From positions 1 to 64,000 of the IMG/VR virus record IMGVR_UViG_3300025141_000042: a stretch of DNA of 64,000 bases, one strand, 5' to 3'. Source of the DNA: a virus. Below are positions 38,381-47,480 of the stretch, piece after piece (the stretch's first letter is position 1; the number at the start of each line of letters is the position of its first letter). The notes beneath the pieces are model-generated. The model worked only from the letters and a program-made list of their open reading frames with translations. It did no database searches and was not told the DNA's origin. The translations under genes and the position numbers were made by a program.

Positions 38381-38985
38381 TCGGAATCTCCTTCGTTGGA
38401 TTCAATAATCATATCCCAGTGACCGGTTGCTTCATCATTGGCAGATGTCGTTGTGGTAAAATCTATGCGGCGGCCATTGGGGACACCTTCTAGTTCAGAT
38501 ATCCGAATTTCGGTACGACTTCCAATATCATCATACTCCCATTCTCCTGGCAGCCTGCCAGAGCAAACTATGGTACCGACATGGAATTCCCCGCTTGCAT
38601 GCGCAGCAGACATAGAAGATCCCAGAAACCGATGAACTGCGCCTGGTGCGAGTTGATCGCTACCGAGTCCGCCATTCACTTGCAGGAGTGCCATCGCAGC
38701 ACCAGAGGCTGTCGTGACATTGATCTCCACTTCAGCATATTCTTCATCGTTGAAACCCCTGACATAAGACGGTGTTGTATCTAGGGATGTCACATCGCCG
38801 ATATTGGCGCGCAGACTAGTGTCGAAAATATCCACGAAATGGTCACCTGAGTTAGAGTGGAAACCGTAGTCATAGTAACTCATCATGCTTGATTGTTCTA
38901 CGGTGTCATCGTATTCTCTTTGTGACAGGCATCCGGAAAAGACCATAAGGCCTATAACAGATAGCATAAATTTAAACTTTATCAT
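38377..38985 (-). CDS. Exported lipoprotein
   Basis: From MIKFKFMLSVIGLMVFSGC (38985) a Sec/lipobox signal is clear, with Cys19 as the acylation site. GAGGA precedes the ATG. The mature part (about 183 residues) is beta-rich, with SYVRGFNDEEYAEVEINVTT and EWEYDDIGSRTEIRISELEG. A surface or periplasmic role is likely; the family is unknown. Confidence 0.65.
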   Translation of the reverse strand: MIKFKFMLSVIGLMVFSGCLSQREYDDTVEQSSMMSYYDYGFHSNSGDHFVDIFDTSLRANIGDVTSLDTTPSYVRGFNDEEYAEVEINVTTASGAAMALLQVNGGLGSDQLAPGAVHRFLGSSMSAAHASGEFHVGTIVCSGRLPGEWEYDDIGSRTEIRISELEGVPNGRRIDFTTTTSANDEATGHWDMIIESNEGDSE

Positions 38986-39004
38986 AAAATCCTCTTTTTT
39001 TTCT

Positions 39005-39313
39005 CTACTGTATGTTCGAAGAGATATAGATTGCCCTTTTTGCAACGACATTGAATAAGAAGTCTGCATAACGATACTTGCCTGACTCTCCGACCTCAGA
39101 TACATACTGCTTCCACATGACCCAGGCATCCATATAATCTTGCATTGTTGTGGATGCTTCAGTAAAGGGTAAGATCTTGCCCTCATCAGACAACTCGTTA
39201 ATGAGTTCTGCCATGTTCGCCATCGATTGTGTATTGAAGTCTCCATAATCATAATCATCATCATCGTATGTATGATAAGTGAAAGAACCAGAACTCTCAT
39301 TGTTATCTGACAT
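39005..39313 (-). CDS. Small acidic hypothetical protein
   Basis: The start MSDNNESSGSFTYHTYDDDD (39313) follows GGAGGG; an upstream ATG at 39340 lacks one. The 102-residue product has an Asp/Tyr-rich N-terminus and a helical body (MAELINELSDEGKILPF). Unknown function. Confidence 0.58.
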   Translation of the reverse strand: MSDNNESSGSFTYHTYDDDDYDYGDFNTQSMANMAELINELSDEGKILPFTEASTTMQDYMDAWVMWKQYVSEVGESGKYRYADFLFNVVAKRAIYISSNIQ

Positions 39314-39351
39314 TCTTTTTTTCCCTCCGGAAGAAACCATTTTCTCTATTG

Positions 39352-39359
39352 GTAAATAG
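39352..39359 (-). promoter_or_regulatory. Late-promoter-like octamer CTATTTAC
   Basis: It lies 38 nt before the ATG at 39313, directly after the VWA/peptidase gene stop. Confidence 0.4.
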
Positions 39360-39361
39360 TT

Positions 39362-40582
39362 TCACTTAAGCACCAACACCCTTTCTTTTGTGGTAAAGTA
39401 TGGAGCATGAGAACCGGCAGCATCAGTCACCCACACCCGCTGACACTTGGACGGACCTGGTTTGGGAGCATACATATCTGTCAAGATGATGTGTCCGTCA
39501 AAGTTATTTTCATTAACATATTTGGTGGGGGCATCAAAGTTTGTGCCACCGCGAAGAACCCTGACATTCTTTCGCCTCTCTCCGCGCTTCCAAACAAACA
39601 CCTCCGATTCGAAAACCTGATCATCAAATGGTACCACAACAAATTCTGCTACCTTGGCCAACTCTGCCAGTTCAGCGAAGAACGTATCCAGCAGGGTGTC
39701 ACTCACAGACCCAGACTGGTCAATACTGATTGCTATCCTTGCCTGTCGGCGCTTATTCTTACCGGGATGAATATAGGGATACCTCCGATTGATATTCTTT
39801 ATAGATGAGCGCTTGTTTACCACCTGTGAGGTTCTCACGAAGTATCTAAGGAGTTTTTTCCAGTCAAGGGTATGACCAATGATATTTTCCTTTATGTGCT
39901 CTCTCACTTGACGTGAGACCGAACCCCAGGAGTTTGTCTTATCACATTCCTCAGATGCCTTCTTGGTCATCTCCTTCAGTCTCTCTTTTGCAATCTCTTT
40001 TGTCTGTTGGTTGGCATCGCCCCAAGAATCATGGCTGTCAAATTGACCATTGCCTTCGCCTGGTTTGCCCTTCCCCTTTCCGTTGCCTTGTTCCTCCTGT
40101 TCCTCCCCTTCTCCTTCGCCTTCGGCGTGAGACTGTTGCGATTTCTTTTTGGGATCCTGCTCGCTCTTCAGCGCATCGTAGTACCATTCGGCCGTCATTA
40201 GGGGCGGGAATCGCTCGTAGTCTCCCTCTCCCGGTATGCAGCAACCTGGTGGCAGTTCGGTGCGGATATGCCAGTTGATTGCAAGGTCGGTGGCCACGTT
40301 CCAGAGCACACTCATCTTCCCTTCGGGGAGTCTATCTGTGATGTGCTCGAACACCAAATGGTAGAACTCATGCTTCAAGACTCCGCCCATCTCCTTCTCG
40401 GTAATGGACTCAAAATATTCAGGGTTATAGAGAAGTTCATAGTACCCAGTATGTTTGTTGATCATTACTCCAGCAGTGGGAACAGATCGACTGACCTTCT
40501 TATCTATCCTTCGCGATAGTGCCGCAAAGAAAGGTTCATCCTGCAACAATCTATAGATGTGCTTGTTCAGATCGAATGTCAT
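39362..40582 (-). CDS. VWA-like putative metallopeptidase (MoxR partner)
   Basis: The start MTFDLNKHIYRLLQDEPFF (40582) follows AGGGG. In the 406-residue product HEFYHLVFEH (71-80) is an HExxH zincin motif and IAISIDQSGSVSDTLLD is a VWA MIDAS-like DxSGS. Between them lies a Gln/Glu/Gly-rich linker (EEQEQGNGKGKGKPGEGN). This is the architecture of the VWA-metallopeptidase family whose genes sit beside MoxR ATPases, as here. The pair probably remodels or cleaves a protein complex. Confidence 0.8.
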   Translation of the reverse strand: MTFDLNKHIYRLLQDEPFFAALSRRIDKKVSRSVPTAGVMINKHTGYYELLYNPEYFESITEKEMGGVLKHEFYHLVFEHITDRLPEGKMSVLWNVATDLAINWHIRTELPPGCCIPGEGDYERFPPLMTAEWYYDALKSEQDPKKKSQQSHAEGEGEGEEQEEQGNGKGKGKPGEGNGQFDSHDSWGDANQQTKEIAKERLKEMTKKASEECDKTNSWGSVSRQVREHIKENIIGHTLDWKKLLRYFVRTSQVVNKRSSIKNINRRYPYIHPGKNKRRQARIAISIDQSGSVSDTLLDTFFAELAELAKVAEFVVVPFDDQVFESEVFVWKRGERRKNVRVLRGGTNFDAPTKYVNENNFDGHIILTDMYAPKPGPSKCQRVWVTDAAGSHAPYFTTKERVLVLK

Positions 40583-40583
40583 G

Positions 40584-40844
40584 CTACCCCTTCTCTCTTT
40601 TTGAACGTGCGTCTCTGGTTTTGGGCGCCATCCTAATCCGCGCATCTCTAGGACTCACCAGACTTTCCCGATAACCGCCTGCATCGTTCAACCACCAGAC
40701 GCGATAATACACTTTAAAATCAGTGTCATCTATAGTAGATGAGTTGTTCCACTTTGTCTTTACCATAACCAAACCCAGTATTCCTGTCTCGCAGTTCTCA
40801 ACCAGGTCTCCCACGCGGTAATTTCGCGAACTACGCTGGGGCAT
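40584..40844 (-). CDS. Small SH3/KOW-like protein
   Basis: Starting at MPQRSSRNYRVGDLVENCE (40844) the 86-residue product has VGDLVEN, LGLVMVKTK and YYRVWWLND. The ATG overlaps the end of the zincin gene by 14 nt. Confidence 0.62.
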   Translation of the reverse strand: MPQRSSRNYRVGDLVENCETGILGLVMVKTKWNNSSTIDDTDFKVYYRVWWLNDAGGYRESLVSPRDARIRMAPKTRDARSKREKG

Positions 40845-41295
40845 TCCACTCTCGTTCTGATGCCCAATCAATATAGGACATGATACATTTAGCGGCACAG
40901 TTCTCGTATGCCCTTTCGTCTAGTTTTATCCCCAACCCCTCAGCAAGTTCTTTGCCGTTCTTCCATGCCTGCATCTCTTCATCCAGGAGTTGGACCCTGT
41001 AGGCATATGACTTGATAGGTTTGCCGGTGAGGTCTGATTTTGCTAACAGTTGATATTTCCCATAGCGGTAGGCGGCGCCGGAACCGACTTCGCGATTCAT
41101 GGCATGCCCGATCTCATGTAAGAGGGTGAACATTTGGTTCTCGCCCGTCTGAGATTCGTTGATGATAATCAATCTATCCTCTGGCATATACCTATCGCAT
41201 TGGCCAGTGGCGAAAACAACAGTGATTTGCTTGACTTCTTTTGCCCATTTTACTAACTTATTAATGTTCTTGCTGTGCTTGTTCTTGTATGGCAT
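40831..41295 (-). CDS. Zincin-like metallopeptidase
   Basis: From MPYKNKHSKNINKLVKWA (41295; AAGGAAGG upstream) the 154-residue product carries FTLLHEIGHAMNRE (57-70), an HExxH with a following Glu-bearing helix (WKNGKELAEG) that may supply the third ligand. Together with the VWA peptidase and MoxR it forms a small proteolysis or unfoldase module. Confidence 0.75.
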   Translation of the reverse strand: MPYKNKHSKNINKLVKWAKEVKQITVVFATGQCDRYMPEDRLIIINESQTGENQMFTLLHEIGHAMNREVGSGAAYRYGKYQLLAKSDLTGKPIKSYAYRVQLLDEEMQAWKNGKELAEGLGIKLDERAYENCAAKCIMSYIDWASEREWNAPA

Positions 41296-41351
41296 CGCAG
41301 TAACCTTCCTTTCTCTTGTTTCTTCTGTAATTCTTGGGTTGCTGATTGTCT

Positions 41352-42440
41352 CTATTCTTCTACAGTCTTCTGTACCAGGGATACAATGTGATCTCCCACT
41401 CTTTTTCCATCTACCTCCGCACCGTGGAAATTTATAATATTGTCTCGGATGGCACATCTTCCGACAATTGAAAACAATTTCATTGCCATCTCTCCGGGGA
41501 TTGTCACGAAGTATGCCGCCAAGTTATCCAATTGCTGGCTGCTTAACTCTGTTTCATCAAAGATCTTTGAATTCTCCATCTTCTCTATCAATGCGCCATG
41601 CTTGTTGATATCAAATTCTTCTGTAAGTTTGATATCACCCTTGTCGAGGATATCATCGACAGTCACCATGCGGTCATGATTGATGTAGAAATCACGGAAG
41701 GCAATTGCTGCTTCAAAACCAAGAAATCCTTGTGTGAGGGAGAACAACTCAGATTCACTGAGTTCTTCCCGCATAATGCGTATTGTCTCGCTGAATCTTA
41801 CCCACGACCGGCGACTAGGGTATACCTTGCCCGGTTCATAGTTGCCACTGGCATGCTCAAGGTGGTTTCTATTCTCGTTGATAAAATCCCAAACGACCGG
41901 TTCTACTTTCTTGTCGGATGCCCAGGTAAGCCAATCCTCAACCGTGGGTTCTATATCGAATACCGTATAACGATCCAGTTCAGCAGGATCCATTTCCCCA
42001 ACCTGATACTCTGAAGAGTTTTCGCCGCCATTAACTGCGGCGACGATGACCGTATCCTCATGGAGGGTGTGCCCGTTTAATTTGCGAGAGTCAGTGAGTT
42101 CAAAGATGCCCTGTCTGACTTCTGGAGTTGCTCGATCAATCTCATCCAAGAATAAGAGGACTCCGCGATCACATGCTTCCTTGAACCAGTCTGGTGGGTT
42201 CCATCTTGTCACGGTTGCGCCCCTGGTGTTGTCGATAGATGGGAGACCCATGAGGTCACCCTCGGTCATCTGGGAGGCGCGACGCTCGATAACACCACCA
42301 GTGTAGGGTAGATCCCCCTCTATTTGATATACTACCTCAGACTTGCCAATACCATGGCGGCCGCGAAGGATAATGGGGTATCTCGCTGCTAAGACATGAG
42401 GTGCTGCGAAAAGAAATGTTTTGAAATCGATTGCTGACAT
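41352..42440 (-). CDS. MoxR-like AAA+ ATPase
   Basis: From MSAIDFKTFLFAAPHVLAAR (42440) the 362-residue product has Walker A GRHGIGKS (27-34), Walker B GVLLFLDEIDRA (around 95-106), and the MoxR-type MTEGDLMGLP and AVNGG sensor. The partner VWA/peptidase lies two genes downstream. MoxR/VWA pairs act as chaperones inserting cofactors or remodelling proteins; the phage target is unknown. Confidence 0.85.
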   Translation of the reverse strand: MSAIDFKTFLFAAPHVLAARYPIILRGRHGIGKSEVVYQIEGDLPYTGGVIERRASQMTEGDLMGLPSIDNTRGATVTRWNPPDWFKEACDRGVLLFLDEIDRATPEVRQGIFELTDSRKLNGHTLHEDTVIVAAVNGGENSSEYQVGEMDPAELDRYTVFDIEPTVEDWLTWASDKKVEPVVWDFINENRNHLEHASGNYEPGKVYPSRRSWVRFSETIRIMREELSESELFSLTQGFLGFEAAIAFRDFYINHDRMVTVDDILDKGDIKLTEEFDINKHGALIEKMENSKIFDETELSSQQLDNLAAYFVTIPGEMAMKLFSIVGRCAIRDNIINFHGAEVDGKRVGDHIVSLVQKTVEE

Positions 42441-42472
42441 ATTATTTTGCCTTTTGTTACTTCTGTTGCTAT

Positions 42473-43171
42473 CTAGGTCCACTCTTCGAGGATCGTTGCT
42501 CTACACTCTCTATGCCCTCCAGCGGCAGAAAGGGTTTTGAAATAATCCCTAACATTCTGCCACCCCTCGAAGAGAGTAGATGCGTCATAACCGCGCAAGA
42601 GGCGTGAAGTTGGCGCATATACCGGTGATGCGATTCTCCAATACCCACCAATCCGAGATTTTGCCAGTTCGCCATATTCTGCTTCTGTGATCTTTTTAAG
42701 TTCTGGCATGTATCTAAAGACCTTCCCCTCAGAACACCACTCGCGCTTCAGTTCGTGGTTTGCAAACCTCACCTTCCAAACTGGCGGAGAAGGAATAGAC
42801 AACCCAAAAGCGGTAGAGACTCCCCAACCACGACCATAGGAACCTGTCTCGATCTTAGGTTGGCCGAGGATGTGGACCTTGATCCAGCGCTTGCCCGGTT
42901 TGCGGAAGAAAAGCGCGTCCCATTCGAGTTCTGTGATTAACCCTAATGCTGTTGCTTCCTCTTTTCCCTGTACTGCCTGTATATATTCGACAAGAGCACC
43001 CACTGCGAGGCCACGGGCATGAAGATCTTCTGACACCAACTGGATAAATTTGCTATTCATTTGCGCAAACTTGGCACCATGTTCTTTCAATTCGGCACAT
43101 GTGCGCCGATCATGATCGGTTGAGCGACAATAGGAGCATCTCCTAGGGTTTCGTTCTAAAGTTTGTGACAT
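42473..43171 (-). CDS. Zinc-knuckle protein
   Basis: From MSQTLERNPRRCSYCRSTDH (43171) the 232-residue product has CSYCRSTDHDRRTC, a C-x2-C-x4-H-x4-C zinc knuckle, at residues 12-25. The rest is helical then mixed, with FFRKPGKRWIKVHILGQP. Zinc knuckles bind single-stranded nucleic acid. Confidence 0.65.
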   Translation of the reverse strand: MSQTLERNPRRCSYCRSTDHDRRTCAELKEHGAKFAQMNSKFIQLVSEDLHARGLAVGALVEYIQAVQGKEEATALGLITELEWDALFFRKPGKRWIKVHILGQPKIETGSYGRGWGVSTAFGLSIPSPPVWKVRFANHELKREWCSEGKVFRYMPELKKITEAEYGELAKSRIGGYWRIASPVYAPTSRLLRGYDASTLFEGWQNVRDYFKTLSAAGGHRECRATILEEWT

Positions 43172-43176
43172 TACGA

Positions 43177-43467
43177 TTAGGCCTTGCCAATAATATAGTC
43201 CAAGACATTGCCGCTGTTGCCAGACAATCCGCCATACATGGTAGAAAACTCTAACCACTTTTGGCCAAATGAGGACGGTTCCCGGTATTTTACAACTATC
43301 ATAAACTCATCCGGATCGTATACAGAAAACAACTCATCAACTGCGGCGCGATCTTCTTCCTTAAAACTATAAGTTTCCACAAGTTTGGGAAGGGCAGCAG
43401 AAAGGAGATCCTCGATCCCCGAGTCTATATCAATCGGACTTGCTTTATACACTTTAACCATGATCAT
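43177..43467 (-). CDS. Small hypothetical protein
   Basis: The start MIMVKVYKASPIDIDSG (43467) is downstream of GGGAG and of the promoter at 43505-43533. The 96-residue product is mixed, with FSVYDPDEFMIVVKYREP. Unknown function. Confidence 0.58.
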   Translation of the reverse strand: MIMVKVYKASPIDIDSGIEDLLSAALPKLVETYSFKEEDRAAVDELFSVYDPDEFMIVVKYREPSSFGQKWLEFSTMYGGLSGNSGNVLDYIIGKA

Positions 43468-43504
43468 AGTCTTTTCTCCCAATTCCTAATCTGATCTGTC
43501 ATCC

Positions 43505-43533
43505 ATTATCGCAGAATAGAGATCATTTGTCAA
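43505..43533 (-). promoter_or_regulatory. Sigma70-like promoter
   Basis: TTGACA (43528-43533), a 17-bp spacer with TGATCT, and GATAAT (43505-43510). It reads into 43177-43467. Confidence 0.7.
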
Positions 43534-43565
43534 GTCTTTTGTGCGGAAACTTTAAGTGCCCGGAT

Positions 43566-43925
43566 CTATGATGTTTTCTTTTTGACACGTTTGGTGGCCA
43601 CGCCTAAGTCCTTGTTATTGCTAGACTTCTTCGAAGTGCTTGATTTCTTTCGCTTTTTCTTGGGCGCAGCAACTTTCGTCTGTAAGTCCTTGATTTCTAA
43701 CAACTCAATTTCTTTTGCCTTTAATTCCAATAAGATAGCATGATTGTTAGATTCCAAGACACTTATGCGATCCCTGTGATAGTTGACCAGATCCTCTAAG
43801 GTATCAATCTGCTTTTTCTGTGATCGCAGTTCAGATATCAATTTATTAATCTCTTCGGGGCGATTCTTTTTTGCTCCCGCATGTAGTGATTCTCTTATTT
43901 TCTCTGCGTTTGTTTTTCTTCTCAT
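43566..43925 (-). CDS. Coiled-coil protein with basic C-terminus
   Basis: From MRRKTNAEKIRESLHAG (43925; AAGGA upstream) the 119-residue product has a long coiled coil (LISELRSQKKQIDTLEDLVN, then LKAKEIELLEIKDLQ) and a Lys-rich tail (KKKRKKSSTSKKSSNN). It resembles a DNA-binding or scaffolding helix protein. Confidence 0.6.
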   Translation of the reverse strand: MRRKTNAEKIRESLHAGAKKNRPEEINKLISELRSQKKQIDTLEDLVNYHRDRISVLESNNHAILLELKAKEIELLEIKDLQTKVAAPKKKRKKSSTSKKSSNNKDLGVATKRVKKKTS

Positions 43926-43926
43926 G

Positions 43927-44103
43927 TTATTTTCCTTTCTCAAGTTGTTTCACGAATTTGTTATAGTGATGACCGCATAGACGGTGACCGGATGGTGTTT
44001 GCCAAGTGTATTCCTCAAGGCAGTTGTCACACTTCTTCGCATGGTTGATATCTATTCCGCGAAGAAGAACTGTTGCAATGATTTTCCTAATCCTATTCAG
44101 CAT
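43927..44103 (-). CDS. 58-residue Cys/His protein
   Basis: From MLNRIRKIIATVLLRGID (44103) the ORF contains CDNC and CGHHYNKF, a possible zinc site, with a hydrophobic N-terminus. It overlaps the upstream membrane-protein gene stop. Confidence 0.5.
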   Translation of the reverse strand: MLNRIRKIIATVLLRGIDINHAKKCDNCLEEYTWQTPSGHRLCGHHYNKFVKQLEKGK

Positions 44104-44375
44104 CAAAACAAACCTGGACTGATCTGAGTTGAATAATAGAAGAGTGCTGTGCCGTACAGGATTATCCCCACCCACTCGCGTTGCATCCGCAACACAAGCA
44201 GTCCGTAACTCCTCAGTGCCAACATACCCAGCAAGGCATATTTGGCGCCCACCTTATTATCAACAACAAGAAAACATAAGATAAAGATAAATGCTAGTGT
44301 CACTAGGACGGCATGAGACTCTATCCTCTTCATTGCGCGATCAAACTTTTCCTGCTCTTCGTTTTCGTTAGACAT
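44103..44375 (-). CDS. Two- or three-pass membrane protein
   Basis: From MSNENEEQEKFDRAMKRIES (44375) the 90-residue product has VTLAFIFILCFLVVD, YALLGMLALRSYGLLVL and WVGIILYGTALFYY. It overlaps the endolysin stop, so a holin-like role is possible; this is inference from position only. Confidence 0.55.
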   Translation of the reverse strand: MSNENEEQEKFDRAMKRIESHAVLVTLAFIFILCFLVVDNKVGAKYALLGMLALRSYGLLVLRMQREWVGIILYGTALFYYSTQISPGLF

Positions 44376-44904
44376 TTTGTGCCTCCTTCTCTGGAACTGT
44401 TCTCTTTTTCTTTTTCTTATAACCATTCTCGTAAAATGTCCAATGCCAAGTTTCACCCTCTACGTCGTTGTAGAAACCAAATCTCTTAGCATTGCGGACA
44501 AGCCACCAATAAAGGATGGTCCTGTTCTTCTTCTTGTCTATCACCCGTGTTGTGCCGGCAATATCGACTGACATGCCCATTTGGTGCGAACTGTGCCCTG
44601 GGCGGGCAGCAAGTTCGCCTTTTGCTCTGTGTAGTATTCTCTGCTCGCGATGCGTTCTGAACGCCGTTGTCACACTAAGGTGGAATCCATCTTTTGCTGC
44701 TGCAACCATCATATCCCGGAAGTTCTTTGCTGGTCTTGTAGCAAGTGCCAGGGAAGACCCGTGGGTACCCTTCTGGTGGATAGAGGAAACATTAAGTATG
44801 TAAGGTTTCCCTCCCCTGTAACCCTTTACTGATTTATATATTATCTCTTCGGCACCTCCATTGCTAATGGTGGCCAAGACCAATAAAATTGCTGGAATTG
44901 TCAT
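44368..44904 (-). CDS. D-Ala-D-Ala carboxypeptidase-like endolysin (peptidase M15)
   Basis: The 178-residue protein has an N-terminal signal segment MTIPAILLVLATISNGGAEE. HSSHQMGMSVDIAG (His107, Asp114) and GETWHWTFYE (Glu151, His154) are the zinc ligands and catalytic residues of the VanY/DacB (M15B) family. AAFRTHREQRILH precedes them. The product cleaves peptide stems of peptidoglycan; export is likely by Sec or a holin. A small membrane protein follows directly. Confidence 0.85.
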   Translation of the reverse strand: MTIPAILLVLATISNGGAEEIIYKSVKGYRGGKPYILNVSSIHQKGTHGSSLALATRPAKNFRDMMVAAAKDGFHLSVTTAFRTHREQRILHRAKGELAARPGHSSHQMGMSVDIAGTTRVIDKKKNRTILYWWLVRNAKRFGFYNDVEGETWHWTFYENGYKKKKKRTVPEKEAQNV

Positions 44905-44913
44905 TCTCTTTTC

Positions 44914-45183
44914 TTAGTCCTTCCCTAGACTGGGAATCATGATATCTTGCTTGCTCATCCACATCCCGGTACCCTTCTCAACCCAAAACACAAAAATCTT
45001 GGGGTTCGTGAATTTCTCTGCGGCGTCCTTCAGATCATATACGTCAAACTCTACCTGCTCAAACCCCATAACAATGCCCACGCCTGCCTTTCTGGTATAG
45101 TCACCCCTAAAGCATACCACATCTCCAACAGAGATGTCAAGTGTTTTTTTCAAGTGACCCGTATTGTCCGCTAAGTCTGCCAT
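44914..45183 (-). CDS. Small SH3/KOW-like protein
   Basis: The 89-residue product has DISVGDVVCFRGDY, GVGIVMGFEQ and FDVYDLKDA, a clear family member, ending IFVFWVEKGTGMWMS. An octamer lies 7 nt before the ATG, as in the leaderless group. Confidence 0.62.
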   Translation of the reverse strand: MADLADNTGHLKKTLDISVGDVVCFRGDYTRKAGVGIVMGFEQVEFDVYDLKDAAEKFTNPKIFVFWVEKGTGMWMSKQDIMIPSLGKD

Positions 45184-45190
45184 ACTGCTT

Positions 45191-45198
45191 GTAAATAG
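45191..45198 (-). promoter_or_regulatory. Late-promoter-like octamer CTATTTAC
   Basis: It lies 7 nt before the ATG at 45183 and faces away from the plus-strand genes, in a divergent intergenic region of 130 bp. Confidence 0.4.
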
Positions 45199-45313
45199 TC
45201 ATCGAGCAGTATCTGGACTATTTCCATACTAGTTACTTCTAGAGGCAGAGCACAAAAAGAAGAACACAGGAGCCAGAACACAAGAAAAGCAGAGGAAAAA
45301 AAAGTAAAAAATT

Positions 45314-45523
45314 ATGGGACACAGTGCTAAACTATATGTGAAGAGTGCCTGCATGGTATGTAAGAATAAGACATACTTCTGTGCCTACTGCGATGGAGTA
45401 GGAAGCGTGTTTGTGGAAGCATCAGACAAAAGTGTCTCAAGATGGTTGACCGAGTTGACAGAAGAGAGGAAACAAAGTATACTAGAAGATGTCGGCACAA
45501 ACGGAGATGACCCAGAGGTATAA
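45314..45523 (+). CDS. Small Cys-rich (zinc-ribbon-like) protein
   Basis: One of only two plus-strand genes. The 69-residue product reads MGHSAKLYVKSACMVCKNKT, then CAYCDGVG, two CxxC knuckles. AGAGGAAAA precedes the ATG. It is immediately followed by the MopE/VWA lipoprotein gene and probably shares its message. Confidence 0.65.
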   Translation: MGHSAKLYVKSACMVCKNKTYFCAYCDGVGSVFVEASDKSVSRWLTELTEERKQSILEDVGTNGDDPEV

Positions 45524-45525
45524 AA

Positions 45526-47478
45526 ATGAGAAAAATCACCATTCTATTGACACTATTTATTTCGCTTTTTGGCGGATGTAGTTGTGATGATGAAAAACTC
45601 TTTTTTAGTTGCCCCGTACCGAGTCCCTGTATCAACACAGCAGATGGCGGTATATTCGTGTTTGACCAAGATTACCAATCTCGTACACAAGGCGAGTGCC
45701 AACTCGGCATGACTGCATGCGATGAAGACAACAGGCAGATTTGTGTTGGCCAAGTTAAACCAATCGCCGAAACTTGTGACGGTCTAGACAACAACTGCGA
45801 TGGCATCGTAGATAACCAAATTTCTAGAGATATTGACGGAGATCTCTTCAATGATCTTACGTCCTGCTTGAATGCTACGGATTGCGACGACAGGAATCCG
45901 AATATCTTTCCTGGCGCAGATGAAATATGTAACGGTATTGATGATGATTGTGATGGTGAGATAGATGAAGTGGGTCCATATGAATGTTGGACTGGTGCTC
46001 CGGATGCTGTATTTAGCGATGATACCCCATGCAGAACTGGCATAGTTGCTTGCGTTGATGGTGCCTGGTCTGGGTGTGAGGGGCAAGTCCTTGCGCATGT
46101 AGAGTTGTGCGACACTATAGATAATGACTGTAACGGAATAGTAGATGATGACCCATACTATGTAGGTCTGCCATGTGGACCAGAGTCTACCATTGGCCAA
46201 TGTAGTTATGGGAGTAATGCATGCATTAATGGAGAACTTCTCTGTGTCGGCGCACAGTTTCCCCAAAATGAAATATGCGATAACATAGACAACGACTGCG
46301 ATGGGATGACGGACAATGATCTAGAAAGACTATGTGAGTCCGACTGTGGTCAGGGCATAGAGTTTTGTTCGGGAGGCGCATGGGGTGGATGTACTGCGGC
46401 AATGCCTGGGTTTGAGTTTTGCGATGGTGTTGACAATGATTGCGATGGAGAAGTGGATGAGAATTGTCCCTGTGTAGAAGGTGATGCGCAAGCATGTCAG
46501 GAAGATCCTATGATGGATCAGTACACAGGCGAATGGATGAGTTGTGGCACTGGTATCCAAGTTTGCGACAGTCTTGGAGTATGGGGAGAATGCTTCTGGT
46601 TCGGACCTGGGGAAGAGGTGTGCAACAATTGGGATGACGATTGCGATAATACCATAGACGGAATGGAAGCGGTCTGCGGAGTTCAACCAGAGGAAACTCT
46701 GGGCGTTGGAGAATGCCGTGCCGGAGTTGCTGTCTGTACCGCAGGAGAATGGGGGGAGTGTGTTGGCGAGATTGGACCAGAGGAAGAAGTTTGCGATGCG
46801 TTGGACAATGATTGTGATGGCGAGGTTGACGAGGATTTAAATATACACGACAAGGTAGACATGGTTTTTGCCATTGATATTTCCGGTTCCATGGGTGCAT
46901 ACATTGCTGCTCTCGCCGAGGGCATCTCGAACTATGTAGCAGACTTCGAAGGCACAGAACATCGCTTTGCTCTTGTTCCATTCCCAGAGGCCTCTGGTGG
47001 GGGCGGCGCGCCCTACATTGTTGCAACGGGTCCACCTCTGGTTGATGTAAATACCTTCCTTACTGCATTGACATCTATAATAAATGCCCAAGGCGGAGGG
47101 TATGAACCATCCATAGATGTGATGTATGACTTGGTGAGTCCGGATGATCCGGCCGGCATCGGTTGGCGGGAAGATGCTTACCCATACATAATCTTGATCA
47201 CCGATGAAGGGGCACAGAGTTGGTCACAACTTCAGGCATCAGCAATATATTGGAATGCCTTTAATTGTCAGTTAGGTTCTTGCGAAGCAGGAGACTCAGT
47301 GGAGACATTTATCATAGGCAAGACAGAATACTTCTTCGGGTTTCACGAGATTGTCTACGGGGATACAGACAGGTTCTATGAGATCACTCCTGCAAACGGG
47401 ACCCGATATACCGAAATGCTCAAAGATGTCTTCACAAACATCTGCCTCACCGAAGAAGATGCCGGTACCACACCATAA
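45526..47478 (+). CDS. MopE-repeat and VWA-domain lipoprotein, moron-like
   Basis: The signal MRKITILLTLFISLFGGCSC has the lipobox FGGC. Residues about 80-440 hold at least seven acidic Cys repeats of the MopE type (CDGLDNNCDGIVDN, CNGIDDDCDGEIDE, CDNIDNDCDGMTDN, CDGVDNDCDGEVDE, CDALDNDCDGEVDE). From about 445 a VWA domain follows with DISGSMG (MIDAS) and IILITDEGAQSW. The 650-residue product should be anchored outside the cytoplasm. MopE-type repeats bind metal and are most common in Deltaproteobacteria. Its own strand, terminator and upstream gap suggest acquisition from a host. Confidence 0.8.
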   Translation: MRKITILLTLFISLFGGCSCDDEKLFFSCPVPSPCINTADGGIFVFDQDYQSRTQGECQLGMTACDEDNRQICVGQVKPIAETCDGLDNNCDGIVDNQISRDIDGDLFNDLTSCLNATDCDDRNPNIFPGADEICNGIDDDCDGEIDEVGPYECWTGAPDAVFSDDTPCRTGIVACVDGAWSGCEGQVLAHVELCDTIDNDCNGIVDDDPYYVGLPCGPESTIGQCSYGSNACINGELLCVGAQFPQNEICDNIDNDCDGMTDNDLERLCESDCGQGIEFCSGGAWGGCTAAMPGFEFCDGVDNDCDGEVDENCPCVEGDAQACQEDPMMDQYTGEWMSCGTGIQVCDSLGVWGECFWFGPGEEVCNNWDDDCDNTIDGMEAVCGVQPEETLGVGECRAGVAVCTAGEWGECVGEIGPEEEVCDALDNDCDGEVDEDLNIHDKVDMVFAIDISGSMGAYIAALAEGISNYVADFEGTEHRFALVPFPEASGGGGAPYIVATGPPLVDVNTFLTALTSIINAQGGGYEPSIDVMYDLVSPDDPAGIGWREDAYPYIILITDEGAQSWSQLQASAIYWNAFNCQLGSCEAGDSVETFIIGKTEYFFGFHEIVYGDTDRFYEITPANGTRYTEMLKDVFTNICLTEEDAGTTP

Positions 47479-47480
47479 AC

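Noticed and set aside
45553-45560. Plus-strand CTATTTAT octamer
   Set aside because: It lies inside the signal-peptide codons of the MopE/VWA gene, in frame with LLTLFIS, so chance is the best explanation.
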